A stretch of 5,403 bases of DNA from Candidatus Aminicenantota bacterium. GTDB lineage: Bacteria; Acidobacteriota; Aminicenantia; Aminicenantales; UBA4085. The notes under the pieces are model-generated. The model was not told the DNA's origin. It did not search any database and saw nothing but the letters and a program-made list of their open reading frames with translations. Made by a program: the position numbers and the translations under genes. The DNA is taken from contig PMCY01000249.1 of the NCBI GenBank assembly GCA_003154255.1, positions 1 through 5,403 on the forward strand, given 5' to 3'. Of this stretch, positions 1 through 5,403 are shown piece after piece; the stretch's first letter is position 1; the number at the start of each line of letters is the position of its first letter.

Positions 1-1437
1 GCTGTAGGCGACCTGGGTATGGAAATCGACGTAGTCGAAAGCCCAGCGGGCCGAGGCCCGGTTGAGCTCGTAATGATCGCCGACACTAAAGGACTTGGGC
101 ATGGCCGTCACCCCGGCATAGAAGGGCATGTAGCAGGCCGTGTCCTGGGCGCCCCAAGACAGCCAGACGATGCCGCCGATCGGATCGGGGAGCCAGGGTC
201 GGCATTGGGTCACGGTCGTGTATTCGGCGTTGGCCACGCTGATCTTGCGGGTGTTGGACCAGTAATTGGGGTTCTGGAAGGGTCCCCCGCGGATGCCCTG
301 GACGGGGTCGAAGATCGTCCCGTAGGACTTGTCCCGGGTCAGGGCCATGACGTCCTGCACGGACAGCTTTTTGTCGGGCTTGACCGAGAAGGGCAGGTCC
401 ATGTTGGGCGTTTCGGCTTTGAGCTTGAGCGAGGGAGCGACGGCGTCGAAGAACCGCCACATCCGCTGGCGCCGGCCCTGGCTGCTCAGGGCGCTGCCCT
501 CGGCCGGAGAATAGGCCCGTTTGAAATTGAAGGGTTTGCCTGAGGCCGGGTCATAGAGCTTGTTGTCCACGGCACAGGAGACGACGTTGGACGAAGCCAT
601 GAAGAAGTCTTTGTTCGTGAGGTCGATCTCGCCGATGCGGGACTCGTTGGGGCAGACGCTGACTTCGCCGTCGGGCACGCGCTCCGCGCACCAGACAGCG
701 CCTGGCTTGCCGCTCTCCGGAACCCACAGCGGGCCGACGGGCATGATTTCAAAGATCCAGACTTCCCGGGGATCGGTGACGGCCAGCATCTCGCCGCTGT
801 CGACGAAGCCGTAACCGTATTTTTCGGCTAGCCCGCCCATGAAGGCGATGGCTTCGCGGGCCGTTTTGCAGCGCTCCATGGCCAGAAGGGTCAGCATGGT
901 GAGGTCGGTTTTGACCGCGGGTGTGGAATTTTCCAGCTTGCGCACGGTGCCGATCGTTGATTCGCCGAAAGCCAACGACTGGTCGTTCATGTAGCCGAAG
1001 ACCCCGTGCATGTAGCCGTAGGTATGGGCCGGTTCAGGGATTTCGACCCCGGTGAAGTCCTTCTTGATGAGGTCCCACTTGAGGCCTTCCTTGGGCGGCC
1101 AAGCCTTGGTCTGTGAGATGTGGTAGAGCCTGCGCATCTCGCCGGGCTTGTGGTCGGCGGCGGGGACTTTGCGCCAGGTCCAGTCGCACATGCCGCAGTC
1201 GGCGGTGTGGGTGGCCATGACCGACCCGTCGGCCGAGGCGCCCTTGCCGACCAGGATGACGGTGCAGTGGTCGTTGGGAGGCGAGTCGAAGTCGGTACCG
1301 GCGACGGCGGAAGAGGCCCCGAGCGCGATTTGGGGATCACGTCCCGCCGTACTCGTCTGGGCCATGAAAGCGCAGACGAGCGCTGCGCCGAAGAAGATCA
1401 TCAGGGGGGAAAGAGGTCGTTGGGCAATCCGTTTCAC
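1..1437 (-). CDS. Secreted C69/U34-family dipeptidase, C-terminus cut by window edge
   Basis: The frame is open for 479 codons from a GTG at 1437-1435 to base 1 without a stop, so the end of the gene lies outside the window. GTG is chosen because AAGGAG (1445-1450) lies seven bases upstream and it starts a signal peptide: MKR, then a hydrophobic stretch at about residues 11-25 and AFMAQ. The likely N-terminal nucleophile is Cys58, in CTVILVGKGASADGS (58-72), which matches the start of mature Peptidase_C69 (PF03577) proteins. Other family-like features are FGEST (157-161), a leucine-rich helix with ERCKTAREA, the segment VTDPREVWIFEI, and QCRPWLPDPIGG with PFYAGVTAMP near the end of what is visible. 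C69 enzymes cleave dipeptides and mature by removing residues before the Cys; here the signal peptide and about 30 further residues would be removed. Product probably periplasmic or exported. CGMC (81-84) just after the nucleophile region is unusual. It lies 92 bases downstream of the M14 gene, same strand. Family confident; substrate unknown. Confidence 0.9.
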   Translation of the reverse strand, partial: MKRIAQRPLSPLMIFFGAALVCAFMAQTSTAGRDPQIALGASSAVAGTDFDSPPNDHCTVILVGKGASADGSVMATHTADCGMCDWTWRKVPAADHKPGEMRRLYHISQTKAWPPKEGLKWDLIKKDFTGVEIPEPAHTYGYMHGVFGYMNDQSLAFGESTIGTVRKLENSTPAVKTDLTMLTLLAMERCKTAREAIAFMGGLAEKYGYGFVDSGEMLAVTDPREVWIFEIMPVGPLWVPESGKPGAVWCAERVPDGEVSVCPNESRIGEIDLTNKDFFMASSNVVSCAVDNKLYDPASGKPFNFKRAYSPAEGSALSSQGRRQRMWRFFDAVAPSLKLKAETPNMDLPFSVKPDKKLSVQDVMALTRDKSYGTIFDPVQGIRGGPFQNPNYWSNTRKISVANAEYTTVTQCRPWLPDPIGGIVWLSWGAQDTACYMPFYAGVTAMPKSFSVGDHYELNRASARWAFDYVDFHTQVAYS

Positions 1438-1444
1438 GCAGTCA

Positions 1445-1450
1445 CTCCTT
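1445..1450 (-). promoter_or_regulatory. Ribosome binding site deciding the GTG start of the C69 peptidase
   Basis: On the minus strand the bases read AAGGAG followed by TGACTGC and then GTG. The seven-base spacing is ideal. No ATG near this point would keep the complete signal peptide, so this site supports the GTG start. Confidence 0.75.
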
Positions 1451-1463
1451 TTTATCTTGGGGA

Positions 1464-1481
1464 AAACGCCCCGCGGCGTCC
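1464..1481 (-). repeat. Short GC-rich hairpin followed by T residues, upstream of C69 gene
   Basis: Read on the minus strand, GGACGCC, loop GCGG, GGCGTTT can form a seven-pair stem (two are G-T wobbles), followed by one more T and then CCCC. It resembles a weak intrinsic terminator or a leader hairpin. It sits about 14 bases before the ribosome binding site of the C69 peptidase gene. The stem is short and the T tract very brief, so a role is only possible. Confidence 0.3.
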
Positions 1482-1495
1482 CGCCCTCTCAACGA

Positions 1496-1526
1496 AATAG
1501 GGGAATTCGGTATGATGCCCCCTATT
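1496..1526 (-). terminator. Possible terminator hairpin just after the M14 gene
   Basis: AATAGGGG (1496-1503) and CCCCTATT (1519-1526) form a perfect eight-base inverted repeat around a 15-base loop. It starts three bases beyond the TAA stop of the M14 gene. In the minus-strand direction the stem is followed by only TTCG, a poor U tract, while in the plus direction it is followed by CTTTTATT. It may attenuate or end the transporter/M14 transcript or stabilise its 3' end, but it is not a canonical strong terminator. Confidence 0.4.
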
Positions 1527-1529
1527 CTT

Positions 1530-2693
1530 TTATTCAAAATAGACCGATTTCGGATCAGCCTTGGCCGGGTCGTGGAAATATTTTCCGATGCCGTTCTGGA
1601 CGATCTCGGCATAGCGGGGGAAGCCGCTCAGCTTGATGCTCCGCTCGGGGTTCTTCTTGCTGAACTGCTTGAGGATCTCCAGGGCCACGCTGGCGTGCTG
1701 GCCGACCCGCTTGTCCATGGGCCAGCCGGTCTCGTCATAAGAGACGAAGAGCTTCTTCTTCTTGGACAGGCTGAGCAGGAAATCGTCCTTGCCGTCGATC
1801 AGGAGCTTGACCGTCTTCGGTCCGGTCGGCTGGTCCAGGAAGGGGATGGGGGCTTCCATCAGGAAGGGCAGGGTGTCGGCGTAATCGCCGATCTCCCGGT
1901 GCGACAGCCCGCGGAAATTGCCGGGCGACGGCTCGACATGGTTGTCGAAGCCCTCCATGGCCTTGACCGTCATGGAGGCCATGGTGGCGATCTTGGCCGA
2001 CTTCTGGGGAGCGACGATGCAGTTGGTGACCGGGAACATGGTCTCCGCGCCGTGGAAATCCATGGCCACGTCGACCTTCTCTTTGCGCATCAATTCCATG
2101 GCCGCGAAAGTGACCCTCTCCATCAGCAGGCCGTTCGGCCGCCCCGGCCAGGTCCGGTTGGTGTTGCGGCCGTCGACGTAGGACAAGGCCTGTCGTTCGG
2201 GGTAATGGATGTAGACGTCGGGATCGGGCCATTGGTCGAGCGGCGAGGCATCGCGGTTTCCGAAACGGAAGCGGACCTGGCCCCATTCGGTCGGGATATC
2301 GAAATAGAGCGGGTAGCCGTCGCCTGGTTTGGTATTGCGGCTGCCCGAAGCGTTGAACGTCAGGGCCACGTAGAGGGTGCCCTTGTCCACGACGGCGTTC
2401 TCGACCAGGGCCATCAGGGCCAGCAGGCCGGCCGGCTCGTTGGCGTGGGTGTCCGACATCAGGAAAGCCTTCCCGCCGGGCTCTTTGCCTTCCATGACGA
2501 AGACGTCGATATCGCCCATGGTGCCCTTGAGCGTGGGGGCGTAATCGCTGAGCTTGATGACCTTGGTGACCCCCGGCCCGGCGATGACGGGCATCGTCGA
2601 ATGGCGGTGCCGGTAGAGGGGAACGGCGCCCAGGGCGGTGACCACGCCGATGACGGCGACGAGGACGATCTTGACGGTGCGTTCTTTATTCAT
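1530..2693 (-). CDS. Membrane-anchored M14-type zinc hydrolase, succinylglutamate desuccinylase/aspartoacylase-like
   Basis: This 387-residue protein begins with a charged stretch and one hydrophobic segment (about residues 8-26), so it is probably exported and anchored, or has an uncleaved or late-cleaved signal. The catalytic domain shows the M14 layout: zinc ligands His83 and Glu86 in SDTHANEPAG, a substrate-binding Asn-Arg pair (N179-R180) in DGRNTNRTWPG, and the third zinc ligand His214 in MDFHGAE. Glu280 in PFLMEAP is the best candidate for the catalytic glutamate. M14 members of this group remove acyl groups from N-acyl amino acids or cut C-terminal residues from peptides; which applies here cannot be told. 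Cytoplasmic AstE and aspartoacylase lack a membrane anchor, so an extracytoplasmic role is a real difference. Start ATG at 2693 has only a weak upstream purine stretch (GGAAAG) and is 18 bases after the 51-residue gene's stop, suggesting coupled translation in one operon. Zinc-site family assignment is fairly sure; specificity is not. Confidence 0.85.
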   Translation of the reverse strand: MNKERTVKIVLVAVIGVVTALGAVPLYRHRHSTMPVIAGPGVTKVIKLSDYAPTLKGTMGDIDVFVMEGKEPGGKAFLMSDTHANEPAGLLALMALVENAVVDKGTLYVALTFNASGSRNTKPGDGYPLYFDIPTEWGQVRFRFGNRDASPLDQWPDPDVYIHYPERQALSYVDGRNTNRTWPGRPNGLLMERVTFAAMELMRKEKVDVAMDFHGAETMFPVTNCIVAPQKSAKIATMASMTVKAMEGFDNHVEPSPGNFRGLSHREIGDYADTLPFLMEAPIPFLDQPTGPKTVKLLIDGKDDFLLSLSKKKKLFVSYDETGWPMDKRVGQHASVALEILKQFSKKNPERSIKLSGFPRYAEIVQNGIGKYFHDPAKADPKSVYFE

Positions 2694-2711
2694 GGGTTCT
2701 TTCCGCGGCCA

Positions 2712-2867
2712 TCACTTGACCCGCAGGATCCGCAGCAGAAGCGGGACGATGACCAGCAGGTAGAGGATCATGTCGTTGACGCTTTTCTTCTCGTGCCAGA
2801 AATTCCAGCCCAGCATGCCGACGATGAAGGCGGTGATGAGGTAGTAGAAGATGGTGATGACGGGCAT
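2712..2867 (-). CDS. 51-residue protein with two membrane segments, probable transporter accessory subunit
   Basis: An ATG at 2867 opens a 51-codon frame ending in TGA at 2714-2712. Residues about 3-23 and 33-48 are strongly hydrophobic and are joined by a short polar loop, HEKKSVND; the tail RILRVK is basic. That predicts a helical hairpin in the inner membrane. A strong ribosome binding site, AAGGAG at 2875-2880, lies seven bases before the ATG, and its first A is the last base of the transporter's stop codon, so translation of the two genes is probably coupled. I do not recognise the family. The position right behind a DctM-like permease is where TRAP systems carry the small DctQ subunit, but DctQ proteins are usually well over 100 residues with four helices, so this is either a reduced analogue or an unrelated accessory protein. 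The tight spacing, good ribosome binding site and coherent membrane pattern make it a convincing real gene; function is inferred from context. Confidence 0.8.
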   Translation of the reverse strand: MPVITIFYYLITAFIVGMLGWNFWHEKKSVNDMILYLLVIVPLLLRILRVK

Positions 2868-2874
2868 GTTCGTG

Positions 2875-2880
2875 CTCCTT
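2875..2880 (-). promoter_or_regulatory. Ribosome binding site overlapping the transporter stop codon
   Basis: The minus strand reads TGAAGGAGCACGAACATG: the transporter's TGA shares its last base with AAGGAG, and the ATG of the 51-residue gene follows seven bases later. This arrangement favours re-initiation by ribosomes finishing the transporter and is the main support for the small gene being expressed. Confidence 0.75.
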
Positions 2881-4193
2881 CACATGCTCCAGCGGACCAG
2901 GAAGGACAGCTTGGCGCTGTAGATGATCATGAGGATGCTGACGACCGTGATGACGAGCCAGGGTAGCCAGAGCTTCCTGAGGAAGGAGCCGTAGGTGCCC
3001 TTGTAGTCCGAGACCATGACGCTCAACCGGCCCATGAGGGCGGTCGGCGGCAAGGCGCTGCCCAGCGGCCAGAGGATGCTCAGGGCGGCGATGACCACTG
3101 TGGCGTGCAGGCCGATGGAATTGAGGAACCAGACGAGCGGTATGCCCAGAATGGCCGCCGCGCCGAAGGTCAGGACGCCTTCCGAGACGGGAATGATCAC
3201 GGCCAGCAGGATGTAGAGGAGGATGAGGGGCGTGCTGATCATGGCGAAGGAGAACAGGCCGCGAACGCCCGTGGCGGTCATGATCTGCTGGAGCATGCCC
3301 ACGACGATCATCGTCGCCAGGAGAGGCAGCAGCCGCTTGACCGTCTCGCGGGAGAGCGTCAGGACGTCGATCTTCTTGGGGCTGACCAGCCAGGCCACCA
3401 GGGCGGCGGCCGTGAATTCGAGGGGCAGGCCGAAGATGGGCGTGCCGAAGGGCCAGATGCGGTAGGCGACGACCATGCCAAAGAAGGTCAGGAACGGCAG
3501 GAGGACCCGCCACCAGCTCATGCCGGCCGGAACCTCGGGCATGGCCGCCAGGGCCTCGGCCTTGTTCATGCCGCCCTCCTTCTTCAGCCCATAGAACAGC
3601 ACGGTGAACGTGCCCAGGATGAGGACGGGGATGCCCAGGGTCCAGGTGAAGCCGACGTAGGGGATGGCCGTGCCGGCGCACAGGATCATGGCGTAGATGT
3701 TGACCGGAGGGGCGGCCGCGGCCAACCCGGCCACGATGAAGAGAAGCGCGGCCCGCTTCCGCTCGGGAACACCCATGAACTTCAGGGCCATGGCCACGGG
3801 GGCGCCGACGACCAGGATGGACATGCTGCCGGCGCCGGTCAGCGCGCCGGGAATGAGGGTGATGAGCATCAGGACCAGCAGGGCCGCCACCCGCATGTTG
3901 TAGAACGTCCGGATCGTGCCGCGGACAATGTAGTTGATGCCGCCCGATTCCCCGACGATGGCCATGAAGATCGAGGCCGTGGAGAAGACGAGCATGACGT
4001 CGAGGTAGGGGAACATGCCCTCGACGAGGTGCCGGGGGAGCTCACCGATGGGCGGCGTCTTGAGGAAGGCCCCGCCGATCCCTCCGGCCACTGCGGCGGC
4101 CAGGATGCTCAGCTCCACGGACAGTTTTTTCGCCTTGGCCGCGGCGTACGCGACCACCATGAGGATGAGGATGAGGAGGACTTGCAGAGTCAT
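2880..4193 (-). CDS. Polytopic transporter with two repeated halves, ion-transporter superfamily (DctM/TRAP-large-subunit-like)
   Basis: The 437-residue protein is hydrophobic nearly throughout, with roughly ten to twelve likely membrane segments, including about 3-19, 28-44, 66-81, 101-118, 124-140, 150-170, 184-201, 231-247, 257-271, 287-303, 319-335, 341-357, 362-379 and 409-426; some of these would be re-entrant. Two similar blocks stand out: residues 120-164 (GAGSMSILVVGAPVA ... AGLAAAAPPVN) and 337-384 (SEGVLTFGAAAILGIPLV ... LGSALPPTA). Such paired glycine/serine hairpins ending in a proline pair are typical of ion-transporter superfamily carriers, where they form the substrate and cation site. 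These carriers move dicarboxylates, citrate or other small organic anions, usually with sodium. No solute-binding protein gene is visible, so a classical TRAP system is not shown; the small downstream membrane protein may be the partner. An in-frame TAG at 4205-4203 fixes ATG 4193 as the first possible start; there is no clear ribosome binding site. Fold class fairly confident, substrate unknown. Confidence 0.8.
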   Translation of the reverse strand: MTLQVLLILILMVVAYAAAKAKKLSVELSILAAAVAGGIGGAFLKTPPIGELPRHLVEGMFPYLDVMLVFSTASIFMAIVGESGGINYIVRGTIRTFYNMRVAALLVLMLITLIPGALTGAGSMSILVVGAPVAMALKFMGVPERKRAALLFIVAGLAAAAPPVNIYAMILCAGTAIPYVGFTWTLGIPVLILGTFTVLFYGLKKEGGMNKAEALAAMPEVPAGMSWWRVLLPFLTFFGMVVAYRIWPFGTPIFGLPLEFTAAALVAWLVSPKKIDVLTLSRETVKRLLPLLATMIVVGMLQQIMTATGVRGLFSFAMISTPLILLYILLAVIIPVSEGVLTFGAAAILGIPLVWFLNSIGLHATVVIAALSILWPLGSALPPTALMGRLSVMVSDYKGTYGSFLRKLWLPWLVITVVSILMIIYSAKLSFLVRWSM

Positions 4194-4211
4194 GAGTTTA
4201 GCCTATGCGGC

Positions 4212-4240
4212 ATTGTAGCCCCCGCCCCGGCAAGGGTCAA
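4212..4240 (-). promoter_or_regulatory. Sigma70-type promoter of the transporter operon
   Basis: On the minus strand TTGACC (4240-4235, five of six consensus bases) is followed by exactly 17 bases and then TACAAT (4217-4212, five of six). Transcription would begin near 4206-4204, only about 11-13 bases before the transporter's ATG at 4193. The 17-base spacing and the position make this the best promoter in the window. The leader would be too short for a normal ribosome binding site, and none is seen. Confidence 0.7.
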
Positions 4241-4253
4241 GGGCAAGCCCCGG
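4224..4253 (-). repeat. Direct repeats CCGGGGC flanking the -35 box, possible operator
   Basis: CCGGGGC occurs at 4253-4247 and again at 4230-4224 on the minus strand, 23 bases apart, on either side of the TTGACC -35 element. Between them CCCTTG occurs twice, seven bases apart. Repeats about two helical turns apart around a -35 box could bind a regulator. The repeats are short and GC-rich, so chance is possible. Confidence 0.25.
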
Positions 4254-4345
4254 ACAAATCGAAAATTCAGGACAGCCGTCCGCAATTGGGGACATCGGCG
4301 AAGGCGCGATTTCATGGTTTCGGCCTTGACCCGGCGTTTCCTTTT

Positions 4346-4361
4346 TGGCCCATACTTTGCT
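4346..4361 (+). promoter_or_regulatory. Candidate sigma54 (-24/-12) promoter of the VWFA-related gene
   Basis: TGGCCCATACTTTGCT matches the sigma54 pattern TGGCACG-N4-TTGCW at ten of twelve defined positions, with the essential GG (4347-4348) and GC (4359-4360) exactly ten bases apart. Transcription would start near 4371, giving a leader of about 37 bases that includes the ribosome binding site. A competing sigma70 reading is TTGACC (4326-4331) with CATACT (4351-4356), but its 19-base spacer is long; TATGAT (4362-4367) is a better -10 but lacks a good -35. No enhancer site is recognised. Confidence 0.4.
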
Positions 4362-4396
4362 TATGATTATTTTAAGTTTATGCTAAGAGTCCAGAT

Positions 4397-4402
4397 GGAG
4401 GG
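4397..4402 (+). promoter_or_regulatory. Ribosome binding site setting the start of the VWFA-related gene
   Basis: GGAGGG lies five bases before the ATG at 4408. An in-frame TAA at 4384-4386 rules out an earlier start, and the following codons encode a signal peptide, so this start is well supported. Confidence 0.75.
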
Positions 4403-4407
4403 AATCC

Positions 4408-5403
4408 ATGTTGAGGGGCGTCTCTTATGTGAACCTGTTTTTCATTTTTTTCTCTATTTTCCCCCAGCAACTCTCCCATGAAGTCCGCGTCGTCAACATC
4501 GCCGTCCCCGTCCGCGTCTATGACGGCGGCAAATTCGTCGATTCGCTGAAGCTTGATGACTTTGAGGTTTATGAAGACGGCCAGCCCCAACCGATCCAGG
4601 CCGCATATTACATCCAGAAAAACGACGTGAAGCGCGGGGAAGCGCCGGGTCGGACCGCGGCGCCGGTGGCCTCCCGGCATTTCGTCCTGCTGTTCCAGAT
4701 GATGGAGTATCTGCCCGAGCTGAATGACGCCATCAATCTTTTCTTCGATGAAATCCTCCGCAACGGCGATTCGGTGGATCTGGTCACGCCCAGGAAAACC
4801 TATCGGCTGGCGGGTTCCGTGGCCACCGAGGCAGGCCGGCGTAAAGCCAAGCAGGAATTCATTTCCAAGGTCCGTCAGGATATCCTCATAGACAGCGGAG
4901 CGTACAACTCGATCATCCGGGATATGGTTCATAATCTGGAGGCAATTCAGGACGCGCAATTGGACGAAAGGAGTGACAGAACCCTTCAACTCAATGCCTA
5001 CAGGGACAACTTTCAAAGGCTCGAGGCGCTCCAGGCGATCGACCTGACCAAGATGTCCGCCTTCGCCGCCGAGCTCAAGAAGAGCCCGGGGGCCAAGCAT
5101 GTTTTCCTTTTTTTTCAACAAGATCGAGTTCCCCAGTTCTCGACGAGAGCCTTGATGGATTTTGTGTCCCACGCGAGCCCTGAAGAGGTTTTAAAAGTCC
5201 AGGAACTGATGTCGCAGGTTCGCCGCGATGTCCCGATCGACCGCGAAGCGATCGAAAAAGCGTTCGCCGACGCTTCCGTGGATGTTCATTTCCTCTACAT
5301 AACCCGGACCCGAAAAGATATCGGCTTGGACGTCGACAGGCAAACCGCAAATGAAACGGCCGTCATGGCTCCGCGTACCGGCGATATCTACAACGCCTTC
5401 CGG
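4408..5403 (+). CDS. Secreted VWFA-related protein (Acidobacteria-type), MIDAS motif lost, C-terminus cut by window edge
   Basis: The 332 visible codons start at ATG 4408 behind GGAGGG and run off the window. Residues 1-22 form a signal peptide: MLRGVSYVN followed by a phenylalanine/isoleucine-rich core. Residues 24-70 match the N-terminal module of VWFA-related proteins (TIGR03436 style), with VNIAVPVRVYDGGKFVDSL and DDFEVYEDGQPQPIQ (50-64). The VWA-like domain follows: strand HFVLLF (91-96), a helix with NLFFDEIL, NGDSVDLVTP (119-128), then a long charged helical stretch up to AAELKKSPG, and KHVFLFF (230-236), the strand that in this family is often followed by a glycine loop. Where a working VWA domain has DxSxS, this protein has QMMEY (97-101), so classical metal binding looks lost. 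These proteins are numerous in Acidobacteriota and Aminicenantes, mostly of unknown role and presumed cell-surface or periplasmic binding proteins. The gene is divergent from the transporter operon. Family assignment is good; function is unknown. Confidence 0.8.
   Translation, partial: MLRGVSYVNLFFIFFSIFPQQLSHEVRVVNIAVPVRVYDGGKFVDSLKLDDFEVYEDGQPQPIQAAYYIQKNDVKRGEAPGRTAAPVASRHFVLLFQMMEYLPELNDAINLFFDEILRNGDSVDLVTPRKTYRLAGSVATEAGRRKAKQEFISKVRQDILIDSGAYNSIIRDMVHNLEAIQDAQLDERSDRTLQLNAYRDNFQRLEALQAIDLTKMSAFAAELKKSPGAKHVFLFFQQDRVPQFSTRALMDFVSHASPEEVLKVQELMSQVRRDVPIDREAIEKAFADASVDVHFLYITRTRKDIGLDVDRQTANETAVMAPRTGDIYNAFR

Larger units (their letters stand above)
4194..4407. other. Divergent intergenic region between the transporter operon and the VWFA-related gene
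   Basis: This 214-base stretch separates two oppositely directed genes and contains no convincing gene. It holds the sigma70-type promoter for the minus-strand operon (4212-4240), the repeats around it, a GGAC-AGCC-GTCC mini-palindrome (4270-4281), and the sigma54-like element for the plus-strand gene (4346-4361). The right part (4361-4385) is AT-rich compared with its surroundings, as expected near a start of transcription. Confidence 0.7.

Noticed and set aside
2694..2714. Possible TGA readthrough fusing the 51-residue protein to the M14 enzyme, since both share a frame
   Set aside because: The 18-base gap is in frame without another stop, but the M14 protein has its own ATG and N-terminal anchor, and no recoding hairpin is evident; the shared frame is a one-in-three coincidence.
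1512..2966. 484-residue plus-strand open frame across the M14 and small genes
   Set aside because: It is antisense to genes with clear motifs, is dominated by Asp, Gly, His and Val in a low-complexity mix typical of the reverse complement of GC-rich codons, and has no ribosome binding site or recognisable domain.
2686..3681. 331-residue minus-strand open frame overlapping the transporter
   Set aside because: It lies in a different frame of the same strand within the transporter and is rich in Arg, His and Pro with no domain; the transporter frame has coherent membrane segments.
3105..4481. 458-residue plus-strand open frame opposite the transporter
   Set aside because: Its composition (Asp, Gly, His, Glu and Gln repeats) is that of an antisense shadow, and it would run through both promoters and into the start of the VWFA-related gene in another frame.
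4380..4481. 33-codon plus-strand upstream frame starting at ATG 4380 and overlapping the VWFA-related start
   Set aside because: There is no ribosome binding site before ATG 4380, and the GGAGGG site clearly serves ATG 4408.
4378..5172. 264-residue minus-strand open frame opposite the VWFA-related gene
   Set aside because: The plus-strand frame has a signal peptide, ribosome binding site and family motifs; this one has none and is its shadow.
1..5403. CRISPR arrays, tRNA or rRNA genes, insertion sequences
   Set aside because: No regularly spaced repeats, cloverleaf sequences, ribosomal RNA segments, transposase motifs or terminal inverted repeats were seen.

Overview
The window (5403 bases, GC-rich) has five genes: four on the minus strand and one on the plus strand, separated by a 214-base divergent intergenic region. 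Both end genes run off the window. The plus-strand gene has the layout of the secreted 'VWFA-related' proteins that are numerous in Acidobacteriota and in Candidatus Aminicenantes. Together with the high GC, a secreted C69 peptidase and peptide/amino-acid oriented genes, this suggests an uncultured bacterium of that kind. The assignment is an inference from protein style, not a marker-gene result.

Layout, left to right. Positions 1-1437 (minus) hold most of a secreted C69/U34-family dipeptidase, cut off at its C-terminus by the window edge. Positions 1438-1529 are a short intergenic stretch with two small inverted repeats. Positions 1530-2693 (minus) encode a membrane-anchored M14-type zinc enzyme of the succinylglutamate desuccinylase/aspartoacylase group. 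Positions 2712-2867 (minus) encode a 51-residue protein with two predicted membrane segments, easily missed because of its size. Positions 2880-4193 (minus) encode a 437-residue polytopic transporter with two repeated halves, resembling the ion-transporter (DctM/TRAP-large-subunit-like) superfamily. From 4408 to the right edge (plus) runs a VWFA-related secreted protein whose metal-binding motif is degenerate.

The transporter, the 51-residue protein and the M14 enzyme are separated by only 12 and 18 bases and probably form one operon. It is read from a strong sigma70-type promoter (TTGACC, 17 bases, TACAAT) at 4212-4240, which would give an unusually short 5' leader. The C69 peptidase follows after 92 bases and may be co-transcribed or separated by a hairpin. 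The simplest reading is a scavenging module: extracytoplasmic hydrolases release small acids or amino acids from peptides or N-acyl amino acids, and the transporter with its tiny partner takes a product up. The substrate cannot be read from the sequence. The divergent VWFA-related gene has its own upstream region with a good match to a sigma54 -24/-12 element and a weaker sigma70 alternative.
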